From assembly GCF_023955655.1 (NCBI RefSeq), contig NZ_JAMXHT010000002.1, positions 434,001 through 498,000 of the forward strand: 64,000 bases of DNA. The letters are read 5' to 3'. The notes below the pieces were generated by a model. It saw nothing but the letters and a program-made list of their open reading frames with translations, had not been told where the DNA came from and did no database searches. This stretch comes from Ralstonia soli. GTDB taxonomy: Bacteria > Pseudomonadota > Gammaproteobacteria > Burkholderiales > Burkholderiaceae. Below, in pieces: positions 1-8,938 of this stretch; positions within the stretch are counted from its first letter, which is position 1; every line of letters begins with the position of its first letter. The translations under genes were made by a program, and so were the position numbers.

Positions 1-1
1 C

Positions 2-523
2 ACCTTCCAGCACGTGCAACTGCTGTCGGGCATGACGGTGCTCGAGAACGTGGCGCTCGGCGCCCACCTGCGCGGCGACTTTGCGGCGCAGGGCGGGGTG
101 CTCGCCAGCGTGGTGCGCATGAACCAGGGAGAAGAGCAGAAGCTGCTGTTCGAGGCGCGCCGCCAACTGGAGCGCGTGGGTCTGGCCGATTGCATGTACC
201 AGGAAGCGGGCAGCCTGGCGCTGGGCCAGCAGCGGATTCTGGAAATCGCCCGCGCGCTGTGCTGCGACCCCGCGCTGCTGCTGCTCGACGAGCCCGCCGC
301 CGGCCTGCGCTACAAGGAGAAGCAGGCCCTGGCTGCGCTGCTCACCAAACTCAAGGCCGAAGGCATGAGTGTGCTGCTGGTCGAGCACGACATGGACTTC
401 GTCATGAACCTCACCGATCGGCTGGTCGTGATGGAGTTCGGCACCAAGATCGCCGAGGGGCTGCCGCAGGAAGTGCAGCAAAACCCCGCAGTGCTGGAAG
501 CCTATCTGGGCGGCGTTGAATAA
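2..523 (+). CDS. livG: Branched-chain amino acid ABC transporter ATP-binding protein LivG (5' truncated by window)
   Basis: This is the C-terminal part of one of the two cytoplasmic ATPases that power high-affinity uptake of branched-chain amino acids or related amides. The reading frame is already open at the window edge (TFQHVQLL), so the Walker A motif lies outside. Visible are the ABC signature region ([15 protein letters not shown], where LivG usually has S rather than the second L), the Walker B motif [11 protein letters not shown] and the H-loop VEHDMDF. It ends 11 bases before livF, so the two are co-transcribed. The LivG assignment rests on the family-typical AAGL Walker B and the adjacent LivF. 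The amino acid specificity cannot be told because the binding protein and permeases lie upstream of the window. Confidence 0.9.
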   Translation, partial: TFQHVQLLSGMTVLENVALGAHLRGDFAAQGGVLASVVRMNQGEEQKLLFEARRQLERVGLADCMYQEAGSLALGQQRILEIARALCCDPALLLLDEPAAGLRYKEKQALAALLTKLKAEGMSVLLVEHDMDFVMNLTDRLVVMEFGTKIAEGLPQEVQQNPAVLEAYLGGVE

Positions 524-534
524 GGAGAACGCGC

Positions 535-1278
535 ATGTCAGTCATTCTCGAAGTGCGTGACCTGCACGTCCGCTACGGCAAGGTGGAAGCGTTGCACGGC
601 GCCAACCTGAAGGTGGAGGCCGGGCAGATCGTCACCGTCATCGGCCCAAACGGTGCGGGCAAATCGACCATGCTGGGCGCCATCATGGGCGCGCTGCCGA
701 CCACCGGTTCGGCCAACGGCGTGGTCTCATATCTCGGTCATAACCTGACCGGTCTGCCGGTGGAGAAGCGTGTGGCGCGCGGCATGTGCCTCGTGCCAGA
801 AAAGCGCGAGCTGTTTGCCACCATGAGCGTGGAAGACAACCTCGTGCTCGGCGCGTACCGCCGCAAGCGCGCTGGCGAGCGCAATTATCTGGATCAGATG
901 GAGGTGGTCTACAGCCTCTTCCCGCGCCTGAAGGAACGGCGCGCGCAGGAAGCCGGCACGCTCTCCGGCGGCGAGCGCCAGATGCTGGCCGTGGGCCGTG
1001 CGCTGATGGCCAAGCCGCAACTGCTGATGCTGGACGAGCCGAGCCTCGGCCTCGCGCCGCTGATCGTGAAAGAGATCTTCCACATCATCAGCGACCTGCG
1101 CAAAACCGGCGTGGCCACGCTGCTGATCGAGCAGAATGCGCGCGCGGCCTTGCAAGTGGCCGATTACGGCTACGTGCTCGAAACCGGCGACATGACGCTC
1201 GAAGGCCCGGCGCAGGAGCTGGCCGTGAACCCGCGCGTGATCGAGACCTACCTGGGGCTGGCGAAAAAGGCCGCTTGA
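535..1278 (+). CDS. livF: Branched-chain amino acid ABC transporter ATP-binding protein LivF
   Basis: This is the second cytoplasmic ATPase of a Liv-type amino acid importer (247 aa, the usual length). It has Walker [10 protein letters not shown] near residue 38, ABC signature LSGGERQ, Walker [12 protein letters not shown] and the H-loop region LLIEQNA, where LivF proteins typically carry EQN. The start ATG has an AAGGAG ribosome site in the 11-base gap after livG. It is the last gene of the transport operon, since the next gene is convergent on the opposite strand. No intrinsic terminator is obvious in the 15 bases that follow. Confidence 0.95.
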   Translation: MSVILEVRDLHVRYGKVEALHGANLKVEAGQIVTVIGPNGAGKSTMLGAIMGALPTTGSANGVVSYLGHNLTGLPVEKRVARGMCLVPEKRELFATMSVEDNLVLGAYRRKRAGERNYLDQMEVVYSLFPRLKERRAQEAGTLSGGERQMLAVGRALMAKPQLLMLDEPSLGLAPLIVKEIFHIISDLRKTGVATLLIEQNARAALQVADYGYVLETGDMTLEGPAQELAVNPRVIETYLGLAKKAA

Positions 1279-1293
1279 CCGGCAGCCTGACGA

Positions 1294-1641
1294 TCAATCG
1301 TCGTCATCGTCGTGACGGCGATGCTTCCAGTATTCGCGCTCGCGTTTGCGCTGTTCGCGCCATTGTTTCTCTTGCCACTTGCGCTCGCGCCAGTCATCGC
1401 CGTAGTAGCCGGGTGCAACAACCACGGGCTGCGGTTCGACATACACGGGTTGGGGTGCGTAAACCGGTGCGGGCGCGTAAACAGGCGCCGGCGCATATAC
1501 CGGGGCCGGTTCCACATACACCGGCGCCACCGGAATGCCGATACCGACGTCCACGTTGACCCGGGCCAGTGCCGGCTGGGATGACAACGCTGCCAGTGCG
1601 GCGGTAGCGGCCAGCGCGCATAGCGCCAAAATTTTCTGCAT
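1294..1641 (-). CDS. Small exported Tyr/Pro-Val repeat protein, function unknown
   Basis: A 115-aa protein with a clear signal peptide (MQKILALCALAATAALAALSSQPALA, cleavage after ALA). The mature part begins RVNVDVGIGIPVAPVYVEPA and continues with repeats of the type VYAPAP/VYVEPQP over about 45 residues. It then has a strongly charged tail rich in R, K, W and E, ending in HRRHDDDDD. Proteins of this shape occur in beta-proteobacteria as short periplasmic or surface proteins of unknown role. The terminal His/Asp run could bind a metal, but that is only a suggestion. The gene is convergent with livF and stands alone. The ribosome site GAGGAGCTTCACC precedes the ATG. Confidence 0.75.
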   Translation of the reverse strand: MQKILALCALAATAALAALSSQPALARVNVDVGIGIPVAPVYVEPAPVYAPAPVYAPAPVYAPQPVYVEPQPVVVAPGYYGDDWRERKWQEKQWREQRKREREYWKHRRHDDDDD

Positions 1642-1747
1642 GGTGAAGCTCCTCGACGGAGCTGCACTGTAGTGGACTGGCGCCTGCGCGGTCTTACAAA
1701 AAATATACGGGCGTTACGAGATGTAACGAAGTGGCGTCAGGGCGACG

Positions 1748-2257
1748 TCAGAGTGCCGTTCGTTCCATCAATTCGGCATCGTTGCCGTAGATGGCGTGCA
1801 GCGTCGTCCGGCGCTCCCTGTCCAGGGCAACGGGCTGATAGCCGAGGCGGCGCCAGAACATATCGGCACCCTGTACGGCCACGAGGCGCGATTGATTCAG
1901 GCCCTGCGCCACGGCCGCAGCGTGCGCGGCGGCATACAGTCGCTCGCCCAAGCGCTGGGTGCGGCCGGCCGGGGCGATGGCCATGTCGTGCACGAACCAG
2001 AGCACATCGACCGCATCGGCAGCGGGCAACGGCACGTGCAACTTGGGCGGGGTCCATGCATGCCATGCATGCGAGAGCAGGTAGCCGACCACCTCTGCGC
2101 CCCGCGCGGCGACCAGGCACATCGCCGGACTGCGGGCCCAGCGGCTGGCCAGCGCGTCGCCCGGTTCCAAGAACCCATCGCCGTAACACGCCTGTTGCAC
2201 GGCCAGGATGCCGGGCAGGTCCTCTGCAACGATGGGGCGGATGGTCAGCTCGGACAT
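1748..2257 (-). CDS. GNAT-family N-acetyltransferase
   Basis: A 169-aa protein of the GCN5-related acetyltransferase fold, which transfers acetyl from acetyl-CoA to an amine. The N-terminus (MSELTIRPIVAEDLPGILAVQ) is typical. The acetyl-CoA pyrophosphate-binding loop is probably the segment DMAIAPAGRTQRLGERL, which corresponds to the family Q/RxxGxG/A region but is atypical. The C-terminal FWRRLGYQPV matches the common F-Y/W-x-x-x-GF/Y ending. No substrate can be inferred. It is a single gene on the minus strand, divergent from the transaminase that begins at 2424. Large frames on the opposite strand over this gene are GC-driven shadows. Confidence 0.85.
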   Translation of the reverse strand: MSELTIRPIVAEDLPGILAVQQACYGDGFLEPGDALASRWARSPAMCLVAARGAEVVGYLLSHAWHAWTPPKLHVPLPAADAVDVLWFVHDMAIAPAGRTQRLGERLYAAAHAAAVAQGLNQSRLVAVQGADMFWRRLGYQPVALDRERRTTLHAIYGNDAELMERTAL

Positions 2258-2423
2258 GAAATCGCAGTGGGCGGAAAACCGGCGAGTTTACCGGACGCCT
2301 GTTGGTCATCATGCCGATTGCGCATAACGTGGGCGCACCTCGGTATTCGCCGCGCGGCGCACGTATCCTTGAGATTCGTTGGCAGGGCAGTCCCGCCCGT
2401 ACCTTGAATCTTCCAATTCCAGC

Positions 2424-3296
2424 ATGTCCCGAATCGTCTTCCTGAACGGCCAATACGTGCCCGCTGCCGAGGCCACCGTCTCCATCATGGACCGCGGCTT
2501 CACCTTTGCCGATGGCATTTACGAAGTGACCGCTGTGGCGCGCGGCAAGCTCGTCGACAACGACGCGCACCTTGCCCGCCTGACGCGCTCGCTGTCCGAG
2601 ATCGGCATCGACAACCCGTACACCGAGGCCGAGTGGACACGCGTGTGCGAAGAGCTGGTGGCGCGCAACGGGCTGGAAGAGGGCGTGGTCTACATGCAGG
2701 TCACGCGCGGCGTGGCCGAGCGCGACTTCGGCATCCCGGCCGAGATCACGCCGACGGCCGTGGCGTTCACCCAGGTCAAGACCATCGTTGACAGCCCGCT
2801 GGCAAAGAAGGGCGCGACCGTGGTGACGGTGCCCGACCTGCGCTGGAAGCGTTGCGACATCAAGAGCGTTGGCCTGCTGCCGCAGGTGATGGCCAAGCAG
2901 ATTGCCGCCCGCGCCGGTGCCCACGAAGCCTGGATGACCGACGGCGATCGCGTGACCGAAGGCGCGTCGTCCACCGCCTTCATCATCACTGCCGACAAGC
3001 GCCTGATTACGCGCCCGCTGTCGAATGCCGTGCTGCCGGGCATCACCCGCGTGTCGATCATGGCGCTGGCCCGCGAGCACGGCCTGACGCTGGAGGAGCG
3101 CACCTTCACCGTGCAGGAAGCCCAGCAGGCCGCCGAGGCCTTCTATACCAGCGCATCGACGTTCGTGATGCCGGTGGCGTCCATCGACGGCGTGAAGATC
3201 GGCAACGGTCAGCCGGGCCCGCTCACGCAGGCGCTGCGCGCGCTGTATCTGCGTTTTGCGGGCGTGGACGCCGCCGAATCCGCCGATCAGATGTGA
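2424..3296 (+). CDS. dat: D-amino acid transaminase (class IV PLP aminotransferase)
   Basis: A 290-aa fold-type IV aminotransferase that interconverts D-amino acids and 2-oxo acids. Such enzymes supply D-alanine or D-glutamate for the cell wall or catabolise D-amino acids. Key features are the N-terminal strand MSRIVFLNGQYVPAAEATVS, the motif DRGFTFADGIYEV, the PLP lysine K147 in RWKRCDIKS, and the phosphate-binding TEGASST. The frame is open upstream to 2379, but the family start is the ATG at 2424. A short lysis-like alternative, the branched-chain transaminase, is less likely because IlvE proteins differ at the N-terminus. It is monocistronic, followed 66 bases later by an exported protein gene. 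Confidence 0.9.
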   Translation: MSRIVFLNGQYVPAAEATVSIMDRGFTFADGIYEVTAVARGKLVDNDAHLARLTRSLSEIGIDNPYTEAEWTRVCEELVARNGLEEGVVYMQVTRGVAERDFGIPAEITPTAVAFTQVKTIVDSPLAKKGATVVTVPDLRWKRCDIKSVGLLPQVMAKQIAARAGAHEAWMTDGDRVTEGASSTAFIITADKRLITRPLSNAVLPGITRVSIMALAREHGLTLEERTFTVQEAQQAAEAFYTSASTFVMPVASIDGVKIGNGQPGPLTQALRALYLRFAGVDAAESADQM

Positions 3297-3362
3297 CGAA
3301 AGCGGTTTCGCCGGCGCGGTAGAATCGCCCGCTCAGTTTTTGCAGCAAGGCGAGATATCCCC

Positions 3363-3890
3363 ATGAAGACAGGAGGCTGGCGCCGGCAAGGCGCCATTGC
3401 GGCGACCGCGCTGGTCGTCGCGCCATGGGCAGCGATGCCCGCGATTGCGCAAACCGTGGCCCCGTCGGCGACCATGCCAGCGGTGTCTGCGCAACTCACG
3501 TCCGAATCCGCGGGCACCGATGCACGCTGGCGCCGGTTCGAGGGCGTCAACGGCATCGTGTCCTATATCGATCGGCAGTCGGTCAAGTCGCAGCCAAACG
3601 CTGAGGCGGATGCGCACACCGTGCACTTCCGCCTGTTGCGCAACGTGCTGCCCGATTTCACGATCAAGACGGCAGACGGCCAGCCGATCCGTTCGTCGGT
3701 CAAGCAGGTCATGCTCGATTGCGCGCGACATACCTACACGGTGATTGCGCAAACGCTCTACGGTGCGCGCAATGCAAGCGGCAAGCCGCTCTATCAGATC
3801 CGCTACGGCGATGAGGCGCAAAGCCGCTCGCTGCGCGAAGGCAGCGTGTTCGCGTGGATTGCCAGCCGGTTCTGCGGCGCGGGTCAGTAA
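3363..3890 (+). CDS. Exported protein, possible surface-adhesin-E-like domain
   Basis: A 175-aa protein with an N-terminal signal peptide (basic MKTGGWRRQG, then a hydrophobic stretch ending MPAIAQ). The mature part has the pattern WRRFEGVNGIVSYIDRQSV, then LLRNVLPDF, a single internal Cys in MLDCARHTYTV and a final Cys in FCGAGQ, which could form a disulphide. This resembles the small secreted domain (surface-adhesin E-like, about 120 residues) found in many beta- and gamma-proteobacteria, in which a residue-oxidising stress or adhesion role has been suggested. I give that family only tentatively. The gene is monocistronic and convergent with the small gene at 3933. Confidence 0.7.
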   Translation: MKTGGWRRQGAIAATALVVAPWAAMPAIAQTVAPSATMPAVSAQLTSESAGTDARWRRFEGVNGIVSYIDRQSVKSQPNAEADAHTVHFRLLRNVLPDFTIKTADGQPIRSSVKQVMLDCARHTYTVIAQTLYGARNASGKPLYQIRYGDEAQSRSLREGSVFAWIASRFCGAGQ

Positions 3891-3905
3891 CGTCCCGCCG
3901 GGCCT

Positions 3906-3925
3906 GGGCGGCGCCTGGGCCGCCC
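3906..3925. terminator. Possible shared hairpin between convergent genes
   Basis: GGGCGGC and GCCGCCC form a perfect 7-bp stem with a 6-base loop in the 42 bases between the convergent genes ending at 3890 and 3933. There is no T-run on either side, so it is at best a weak or Rho-assisted terminator. Confidence 0.3.
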
Positions 3926-3932
3926 CGCCTGT

Positions 3933-4145
3933 TCAGATCGACGCTTCTTCCCGGTTGTCGTTGTCTTCGCGGCTTCGTGCGTAAGGCTGCCGCTCCCGCT
4001 CAAGCTCCGGATATCGGCGCGAGGCAAAGCCGATGGCGGCTTCATACGAGCCGAACTGGTTGGATTCGGCGGCCACGCCGTCATTGACCAGGATTGCGTA
4101 CCACTTCCCGTAGAGCGGGCCGTACACCACGACCTTGCTTTTCAT
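3933..4145 (-). CDS. Small conserved-type hypothetical protein (about 70 aa)
   Basis: A 70-aa cytoplasmic protein starting MKSKVVVYGPLYGKWYAILVNDGVAAESNQFGS and ending in a very polar tail (REDNDNREEASI). The frame is open upstream to 4220. The ATG at 4145 is chosen because an AAGACA-type ribosome site lies just upstream and the sequence before it is not protein-like. No signal peptide, membrane segment or known motif is visible. The GKWYAIL segment suggests a small beta-rich fold. I do not recognise the family and assign no function. Confidence 0.55.
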   Translation of the reverse strand: MKSKVVVYGPLYGKWYAILVNDGVAAESNQFGSYEAAIGFASRRYPELERERQPYARSREDNDNREEASI

Positions 4146-4316
4146 TGTCTTGTCCCTGTTTCTTGTATCGATGGCTGCGATGCGGTTTGCGCAAGGCAGC
4201 GGCTCGGGCTGTCCGGGCACCAGGTCGTGGCGCGCCGTCAGCGTTGTAGGCGGACGATGATTGCAGTGTGTTACACGCGCGTCAACGTTTGCGTTGGGTG
4301 CAATGTTCTAGTGGCG

Positions 4317-5288
4317 TCAATCCGGTGCCAGCGTGCCAGCCACGCGGGCTTGCCGCAGTTCGGCGGGCTCATGGCCTGATTCCACGTAGTCTGCAAAGCG
4401 GCGGATGCAGTCCGCCACCCAGTCGGGGCGGCGCAGCGGCAGCCAGTGGCCGGCGTCGACCTCGTGGCGCCAGTAGTGCGGGACCCACGCTTCAACGGCG
4501 CGTGTGACGGCGGGGCTCACGTAGCGATCTCGCGTCGGCACGATCAACTGCACGGGGGCATGCGGCTCGCGTGCTTGGGGACGGGCCAGGCGCTCCCGGA
4601 AGTTCGCGCGGTACATCCGCACGCCGTTACGCGCATCGCGCATGAGCGAAGGCCGCGGGGCATCGACGCGGACGCCCTCTGTCTTGTGCAGCCACCACGG
4701 CCACATACGCGCCATCCACCATCGCCACGACCATTCCGGCACCACCGGCAGGTGGAAGACGCCCACGTACCACGACTGCAGCCGCTGCTTCCACAGCGCG
4801 CGCCTGGCGGCCCACGTGCCGGCGTCGCGCTGCGCGCGCATCCAGTGGCCGACGTGATCGAGGCACGGGCCCGAAATCGAGGTGTATGAGGCAATGCGCC
4901 CGCGCAGCCGGTCCGTCGTCACCGATTCCCAACTGTGGATGGAGCCCCAGTCGTGCCCGACCAGGTGAAACCGCTCGCCTGGCAGCAGCGTGTCGGCCAC
5001 GGCGGCAAGGTCGTCGGCGAAGTGGGCGATGCGGTAGGCGGTGGTGTCCGCGGGGGCGTCCGAGAGGCCGGCGCCTCGCACATCAAAGGTGAGCACGCGA
5101 CGCTGACCGGCCAGCACATCCCGCACACCGTGCCAGACCGTGCTGTCGTCCGGATAGCCATGCACGAGAACGATTGCGGGGCGCTGTTGTGTCGACGGAT
5201 CAGCCGGCTGCGTCAGGCGGGCGTGCAACCGGACGTTGCCCGATCGCACCACGTGGGAGGACTGGCGGAGGGCAGCGGGTGCAGACAT
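4317..5288 (-). CDS. Alpha/beta hydrolase, epoxide-hydrolase-like
   Basis: A 323-aa soluble alpha/beta hydrolase. The oxyanion strand-turn is LVHGYPDDSTVW near residue 42. The nucleophile elbow is GHDWGS with Asp113 as nucleophile, which is the signature of epoxide hydrolases and haloalkane dehalogenases rather than esterases (which have Ser). A late acid (TRDRYV) and the catalytic His in DAGHWLPL complete the triad. HGYP suits an epoxide hydrolase. Related sequences exist as the N-terminal half of a fusion to a short-chain dehydrogenase, but here the hydrolase stands alone. It is a single gene on the minus strand. The substrate is unknown. Confidence 0.85.
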   Translation of the reverse strand: MSAPAALRQSSHVVRSGNVRLHARLTQPADPSTQQRPAIVLVHGYPDDSTVWHGVRDVLAGQRRVLTFDVRGAGLSDAPADTTAYRIAHFADDLAAVADTLLPGERFHLVGHDWGSIHSWESVTTDRLRGRIASYTSISGPCLDHVGHWMRAQRDAGTWAARRALWKQRLQSWYVGVFHLPVVPEWSWRWWMARMWPWWLHKTEGVRVDAPRPSLMRDARNGVRMYRANFRERLARPQAREPHAPVQLIVPTRDRYVSPAVTRAVEAWVPHYWRHEVDAGHWLPLRRPDWVADCIRRFADYVESGHEPAELRQARVAGTLAPD

Positions 5289-5537
5289 CGAGGGGCTCCA
5301 TGTCGATCAAAAATGACATCGATCGATGGCATGGTAGGCGTCCGCATCGCCATTTGACAATGCGTAACGTTCACAACGTTGTGACGGCGCGCCGCAATAA
5401 ATTTCGTGCGTTCCAGGAGGAACTTCCATAGAATGCGAACGCGAATTGTTCCTATTACCATTATTTGAGCCGGCCGAGCCGGCCGTAGAGCCGCCGGCAT
5501 CAGGGAAATGCAAGAAAAACAGCAGAGAGGAGACGGC

Positions 5538-6914
5538 GTGCGTGCGTCGATGCGTGCGGTGTGGCTCGTGGTTTCAGCCGCGCTGGTCGCGGCGTGCGGC
5601 GGCGGGGATGGCGGCAGCGGCACATCGTCGACGGCTTCTGCGTCGGCCGACACACTTTCGCCGATGGCGCAGGTAGGCAAGCAGATCTTTTTCGATCAGA
5701 CGCTCTCCGCCTCGGGCAAGCAATCTTGCGCGTCGTGCCATGACCCGGCGCGCGGGTTCACCGATCCGAACAACCTGGCCGTGTCGATCGGCGGGCCGAA
5801 TTCCGATCTGCCGGGCCTGCGCAATGCGCCGTCGCTGAACTACGCGTCGTACACGCCCAACTTCAAGATCGACGGCACCGGTACGGCGTCGGGCGGCTTT
5901 TTCCGCGATGGCCGCTCGCCATCGCTGGCTGACCAAGCCCAACAGCCGTTCACCAACCCGTTCGAGATGGCCAACGCCTCGGCCGATGACGTCTTCAAGA
6001 CGCTGCTGACGCGCCCGTACATCGACCAGTTCACGGCCGTGTTTACCAAGGCAGGCATCCAGGACAGCGCGACCGCCATGCAGAGCATCGGCCGCGCGCT
6101 GGCGGCGTTCCAGAGTGAAGACCCAGGTTTCCACACGTTTGACAGCAAGTACGACGCGTATCTGGCGGGCAAGGTCACGCTGACAGACTCGGAGACGCGC
6201 GGCCTGCTGCTGTTCAACAACCCGACCAAGGGCAACTGCACCGCATGCCACGTGTCGTCGGGCACGGGCAGCACGCCGGCGCTGTTCACGGACTTCACGT
6301 ACGACAACGTCGGCATTCCGCGCAACTGGGGCATCGCCGCCAACCAGGAGGGCACGACGCTGCCCTACGTGCCGAAGAACGGCCTGGCGCTGGGCGCCCC
6401 GAACTACAGCTACTACGACCTCGGCATCTGCGGTCCGCTGCGCACCGACTATCGCGTGGGCGGCCCGACGTGCGGCCAGTTCAAGGTGCCGACACTGCGC
6501 AACATCGCGCTAACCGGCCCGTACTTTCACAACGGCGTGTTCCAGACGCTCGACCAAGTGGTGGCGTGGTACGTCACGCGCGATACCGATCCGGGCCGCT
6601 GGTACGTCAAGGCCGACGGCACATCCGATGTGCCCTACAACGATCTGCCGGTCGCCTTCGATGCCAACGTGAACGTGGCGGAAGTTCCGTACAACCCGGC
6701 CAAGGCGCCGTCGATGACAAACCAGGAGATGAGCGATCTCGTGCATTTCCTGTGCACGCTCACCGATGGATTTGATCCGGCCAATCCGTCGGCCTATCGC
6801 GTGCCGGCGCAATGTGGCTCCACTGCAGCCAGCGTGGGCGCCGCCCGTATCCAAGCTGTTTCTGCCGGCGGGGCCACGCCGGGCAAGACCGTCCAAACGG
6901 TCGCCAGCAAATAA
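5538..6914 (+). CDS. Di-haem cytochrome c peroxidase / MauG-family lipoprotein
   Basis: A 458-aa periplasmic di-haem protein of the bacterial cytochrome c peroxidase/MauG family. The N-terminus is a lipoprotein signal with lipobox LVAAC followed by a Gly/Ser-rich linker. Two CxxCH haem sites are present: Cys64-Cys67-His68 (SCASCHD) and Cys234-Cys237-His238 (NCTACHV). The GTG at 5538 is preferred because GAGAGGAG lies 8 bases upstream. An in-frame ATG at 5508 has no such site, and another ATG lies at 5550. It starts a five-gene set with a porin, FMN-binding protein, ApbE and membrane cytochrome, spaced by tens of bases. Family members reduce peroxide or oxidise a partner protein. Which one applies here is not evident. 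Confidence 0.88.
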   Translation: MRASMRAVWLVVSAALVAACGGGDGGSGTSSTASASADTLSPMAQVGKQIFFDQTLSASGKQSCASCHDPARGFTDPNNLAVSIGGPNSDLPGLRNAPSLNYASYTPNFKIDGTGTASGGFFRDGRSPSLADQAQQPFTNPFEMANASADDVFKTLLTRPYIDQFTAVFTKAGIQDSATAMQSIGRALAAFQSEDPGFHTFDSKYDAYLAGKVTLTDSETRGLLLFNNPTKGNCTACHVSSGTGSTPALFTDFTYDNVGIPRNWGIAANQEGTTLPYVPKNGLALGAPNYSYYDLGICGPLRTDYRVGGPTCGQFKVPTLRNIALTGPYFHNGVFQTLDQVVAWYVTRDTDPGRWYVKADGTSDVPYNDLPVAFDANVNVAEVPYNPAKAPSMTNQEMSDLVHFLCTLTDGFDPANPSAYRVPAQCGSTAASVGAARIQAVSAGGATPGKTVQTVASK

Positions 6915-6951
6915 ACCGATTCAAGATTCAAAGACCAGGGAGCGTCACAGC

Positions 6952-8328
6952 ATGAAACGAACCGCCTTGTCGGTGGCCGCCGCCATCGCGCTGATGGGGG
7001 CCGGCGCGGCCAATGCCGCCACCACCGCGCAACTCGAACAGAAACTCGACGCCATGGCCGCGCAGATCGAAGCGCTCAAGGCCGAGCTGAAGGAAGTGAA
7101 GTCGCAGAACGCGACGCTCGCCACGCAGCAGCAGACGCAGGCCAAGGCCCAGGCGCAGCAGACCGCCGCACTACAGGACGTGCAGCAGACCGTGCAGACG
7201 GCGCAACTCGCCTCCACCAAGCCGTCGCCGCTGGACAACCTCACGCTGTGGGGCTACGGCGAGGTCAACTACAGCCGCCCGACGCGCCGCTCCGAAGACA
7301 CCAAGATGGACCTCGCGCGCGCGGTGTTCGGCATCGGCTACCAGTTCAATGACAAGACGCGCTTCAACTCGGAGTTCGAGATCGAACATGCCATCGCCTC
7401 GTCGTCTGACTCGGGCGAATTCGAGGTCGAGCAGTTCTACATCGACCACAAGCTGACCGACAAGATCGGCCTGAACGCGGGCTTGTTCCTGATCCCGACC
7501 GGCTTCATCAACCGCAACCACGAGCCGACCAACTACTACGGCGTGCATCGCAACTTTGTCGAGACGCTGATCATTCCGAGCACGTGGCGCGAGGGTGGTC
7601 TCTCGCTGTACGGCGATACCGATTTCGGCCTGAACTGGAACGTGGGCCTGACCACCGGCCTGAACCTGGCCAAATGGAACTTCAACCCGGAAAACCCGCT
7701 GTTCAGCTCCGCGCTGGAGATGCAGAACAACGGCGCAGGTCCGCTGCAGCAGACGCACCAGGAACTGGGGCTGGCGAGTGCGAAGAACCTGTCGCAGTAC
7801 GTGGCGCTCAACTACTCGGGCATTCCGGGCGTGACGCTGGGCGGCTCGGTGTTTACCGGCAAGAGCAGCCGCTCGAGCACCGACGCACCGCTGCCGGAAC
7901 AGCGCGCCACGCTGTATGAAGCGCACGCGCGCTGGACGCCGGGCAAGTGGGATCTGTCGGCGCTGTATGCGCGCGGCACGCTCAGTCACGCCGACGTGGC
8001 CAACCAAATGAACCCGGGCGCGGCCAACCCGATGCCGTCGGCCTTCTACGGATGGTTCGTGCAGGCGGCGTACAACATCTGGCAGAAGGGCGACTATCGT
8101 GTCGCACCGTTCATCCGTTACGAGCGCTACAACATGGCTGAGAAGGTCGAAGGCCTGGCGCCGGGCTTCGCATCGCCGTCCGGCTGGCCGCTGTTGGCGG
8201 ATACGGTGTACACCATCGGCGCAAACTTCTACCTGAACCCGAACGTGGTCTTCAAGATCGACTACCAGCGCTTCAAGCAGAACCGCGATTTCTCGCGTGT
8301 CGATCTGGGCCTGGGCGTGTCGTTCTAA
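6952..8328 (+). CDS. Outer-membrane porin with N-terminal coiled coil (phosphate-selective porin-like)
   Basis: A 458-aa outer-membrane protein. It has a signal peptide (MKRTALSVAAAIALMGAGAANA), then a coiled-coil segment (QLEQKLDAMAAQIEALKAELKEVKSQ...) rich in Q and A to about residue 88. A beta-barrel follows, starting LTLWGYGEVNYSRP with alternating aromatic strands and ending in the classic C-terminal Phe (LGLGVSF). This architecture is seen in porins of the phosphate-selective O/P type, where the coiled coil trimerises in the periplasm. It sits 37 bases after the cytochrome gene and 41 before the FMN-binding protein, so it likely serves the same system by letting a small substrate, ion or metal complex in. 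The substrate is not identifiable from sequence. Confidence 0.85.
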   Translation: MKRTALSVAAAIALMGAGAANAATTAQLEQKLDAMAAQIEALKAELKEVKSQNATLATQQQTQAKAQAQQTAALQDVQQTVQTAQLASTKPSPLDNLTLWGYGEVNYSRPTRRSEDTKMDLARAVFGIGYQFNDKTRFNSEFEIEHAIASSSDSGEFEVEQFYIDHKLTDKIGLNAGLFLIPTGFINRNHEPTNYYGVHRNFVETLIIPSTWREGGLSLYGDTDFGLNWNVGLTTGLNLAKWNFNPENPLFSSALEMQNNGAGPLQQTHQELGLASAKNLSQYVALNYSGIPGVTLGGSVFTGKSSRSSTDAPLPEQRATLYEAHARWTPGKWDLSALYARGTLSHADVANQMNPGAANPMPSAFYGWFVQAAYNIWQKGDYRVAPFIRYERYNMAEKVEGLAPGFASPSGWPLLADTVYTIGANFYLNPNVVFKIDYQRFKQNRDFSRVDLGLGVSF

Positions 8329-8369
8329 GCCCCATCGATCCCTCTGAAGAACCGAAGGAGGCGCAAGCC

Positions 8370-8930
8370 ATGCGTTACCAGCCAGTGCCCATCGTTCTCG
8401 TGTGTGCCGCCGCAGTGGGTGCACCGGGCGTTGTCATCACCCAGGCTTTTGCAGCGGACTACATGACCGCTGCCGAGGCCCAGAAGGCAATGTTTCCTGA
8501 GGCCACCAGCTTCGAGCCGGTGCCGCTTGCGCTGTCGGCCGACCAGCTCAAGCAATTGGCCGATCGTGCCGGCGGCCCGGCCAAACCGGGCGCCTGGCGC
8601 GCATGGCAAGCCAAGCAGGGCGGCAAGACGCTCGGCTACTTCGTCACTGATGCCGTCATCGGCAAGTTCGAGCTGATCAACTACGCGGTTGGCCTGAGCG
8701 CCGCGGGCGAGATCAACGGCGTCGAAATCCTCACCTACCGCGAAAGCCACGGCTATGAAGTGCGCAACAAGCCGTGGCGCGCGCAGTTCCTGGGCAAGTC
8801 GGCCAAGTCGGCGCTGCGCATTGGGGACGACATCAACAACATCAGCGGCGCAACGCTATCGTGCACGCACCTGACCGACGGCATCCGCCGCATTGCGGTG
8901 ATGGCGCAGCTGGCGCTCGTCAAGGGCTGA
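8370..8930 (+). CDS. Exported FMN-binding domain protein (covalent flavin acceptor)
   Basis: A 186-aa protein with a signal peptide (ends TQAFA-A) followed by an FMN-binding domain of the NqrC/RnfG type. The acceptor motif is SGAT near Thr162, preceded by an Asp/Asn-rich stretch (GDDINNISGATLSC), which fits the sequence that ApbE enzymes modify by attaching FMN to Thr through a phosphoester. The upstream GKFELINYAVGLSAAGEINGVEIL is typical of the domain. A strong AAGGAGG ribosome site precedes the ATG. The next gene is apbE, 8 bases downstream, which strongly supports flavinylation. It is expected to be a periplasmic one-electron carrier between the membrane cytochrome and the haem lipoprotein, but that order is inferred. 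Confidence 0.88.
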   Translation: MRYQPVPIVLVCAAAVGAPGVVITQAFAADYMTAAEAQKAMFPEATSFEPVPLALSADQLKQLADRAGGPAKPGAWRAWQAKQGGKTLGYFVTDAVIGKFELINYAVGLSAAGEINGVEILTYRESHGYEVRNKPWRAQFLGKSAKSALRIGDDINNISGATLSCTHLTDGIRRIAVMAQLALVKG

Positions 8931-8938
8931 GGCGCGCG

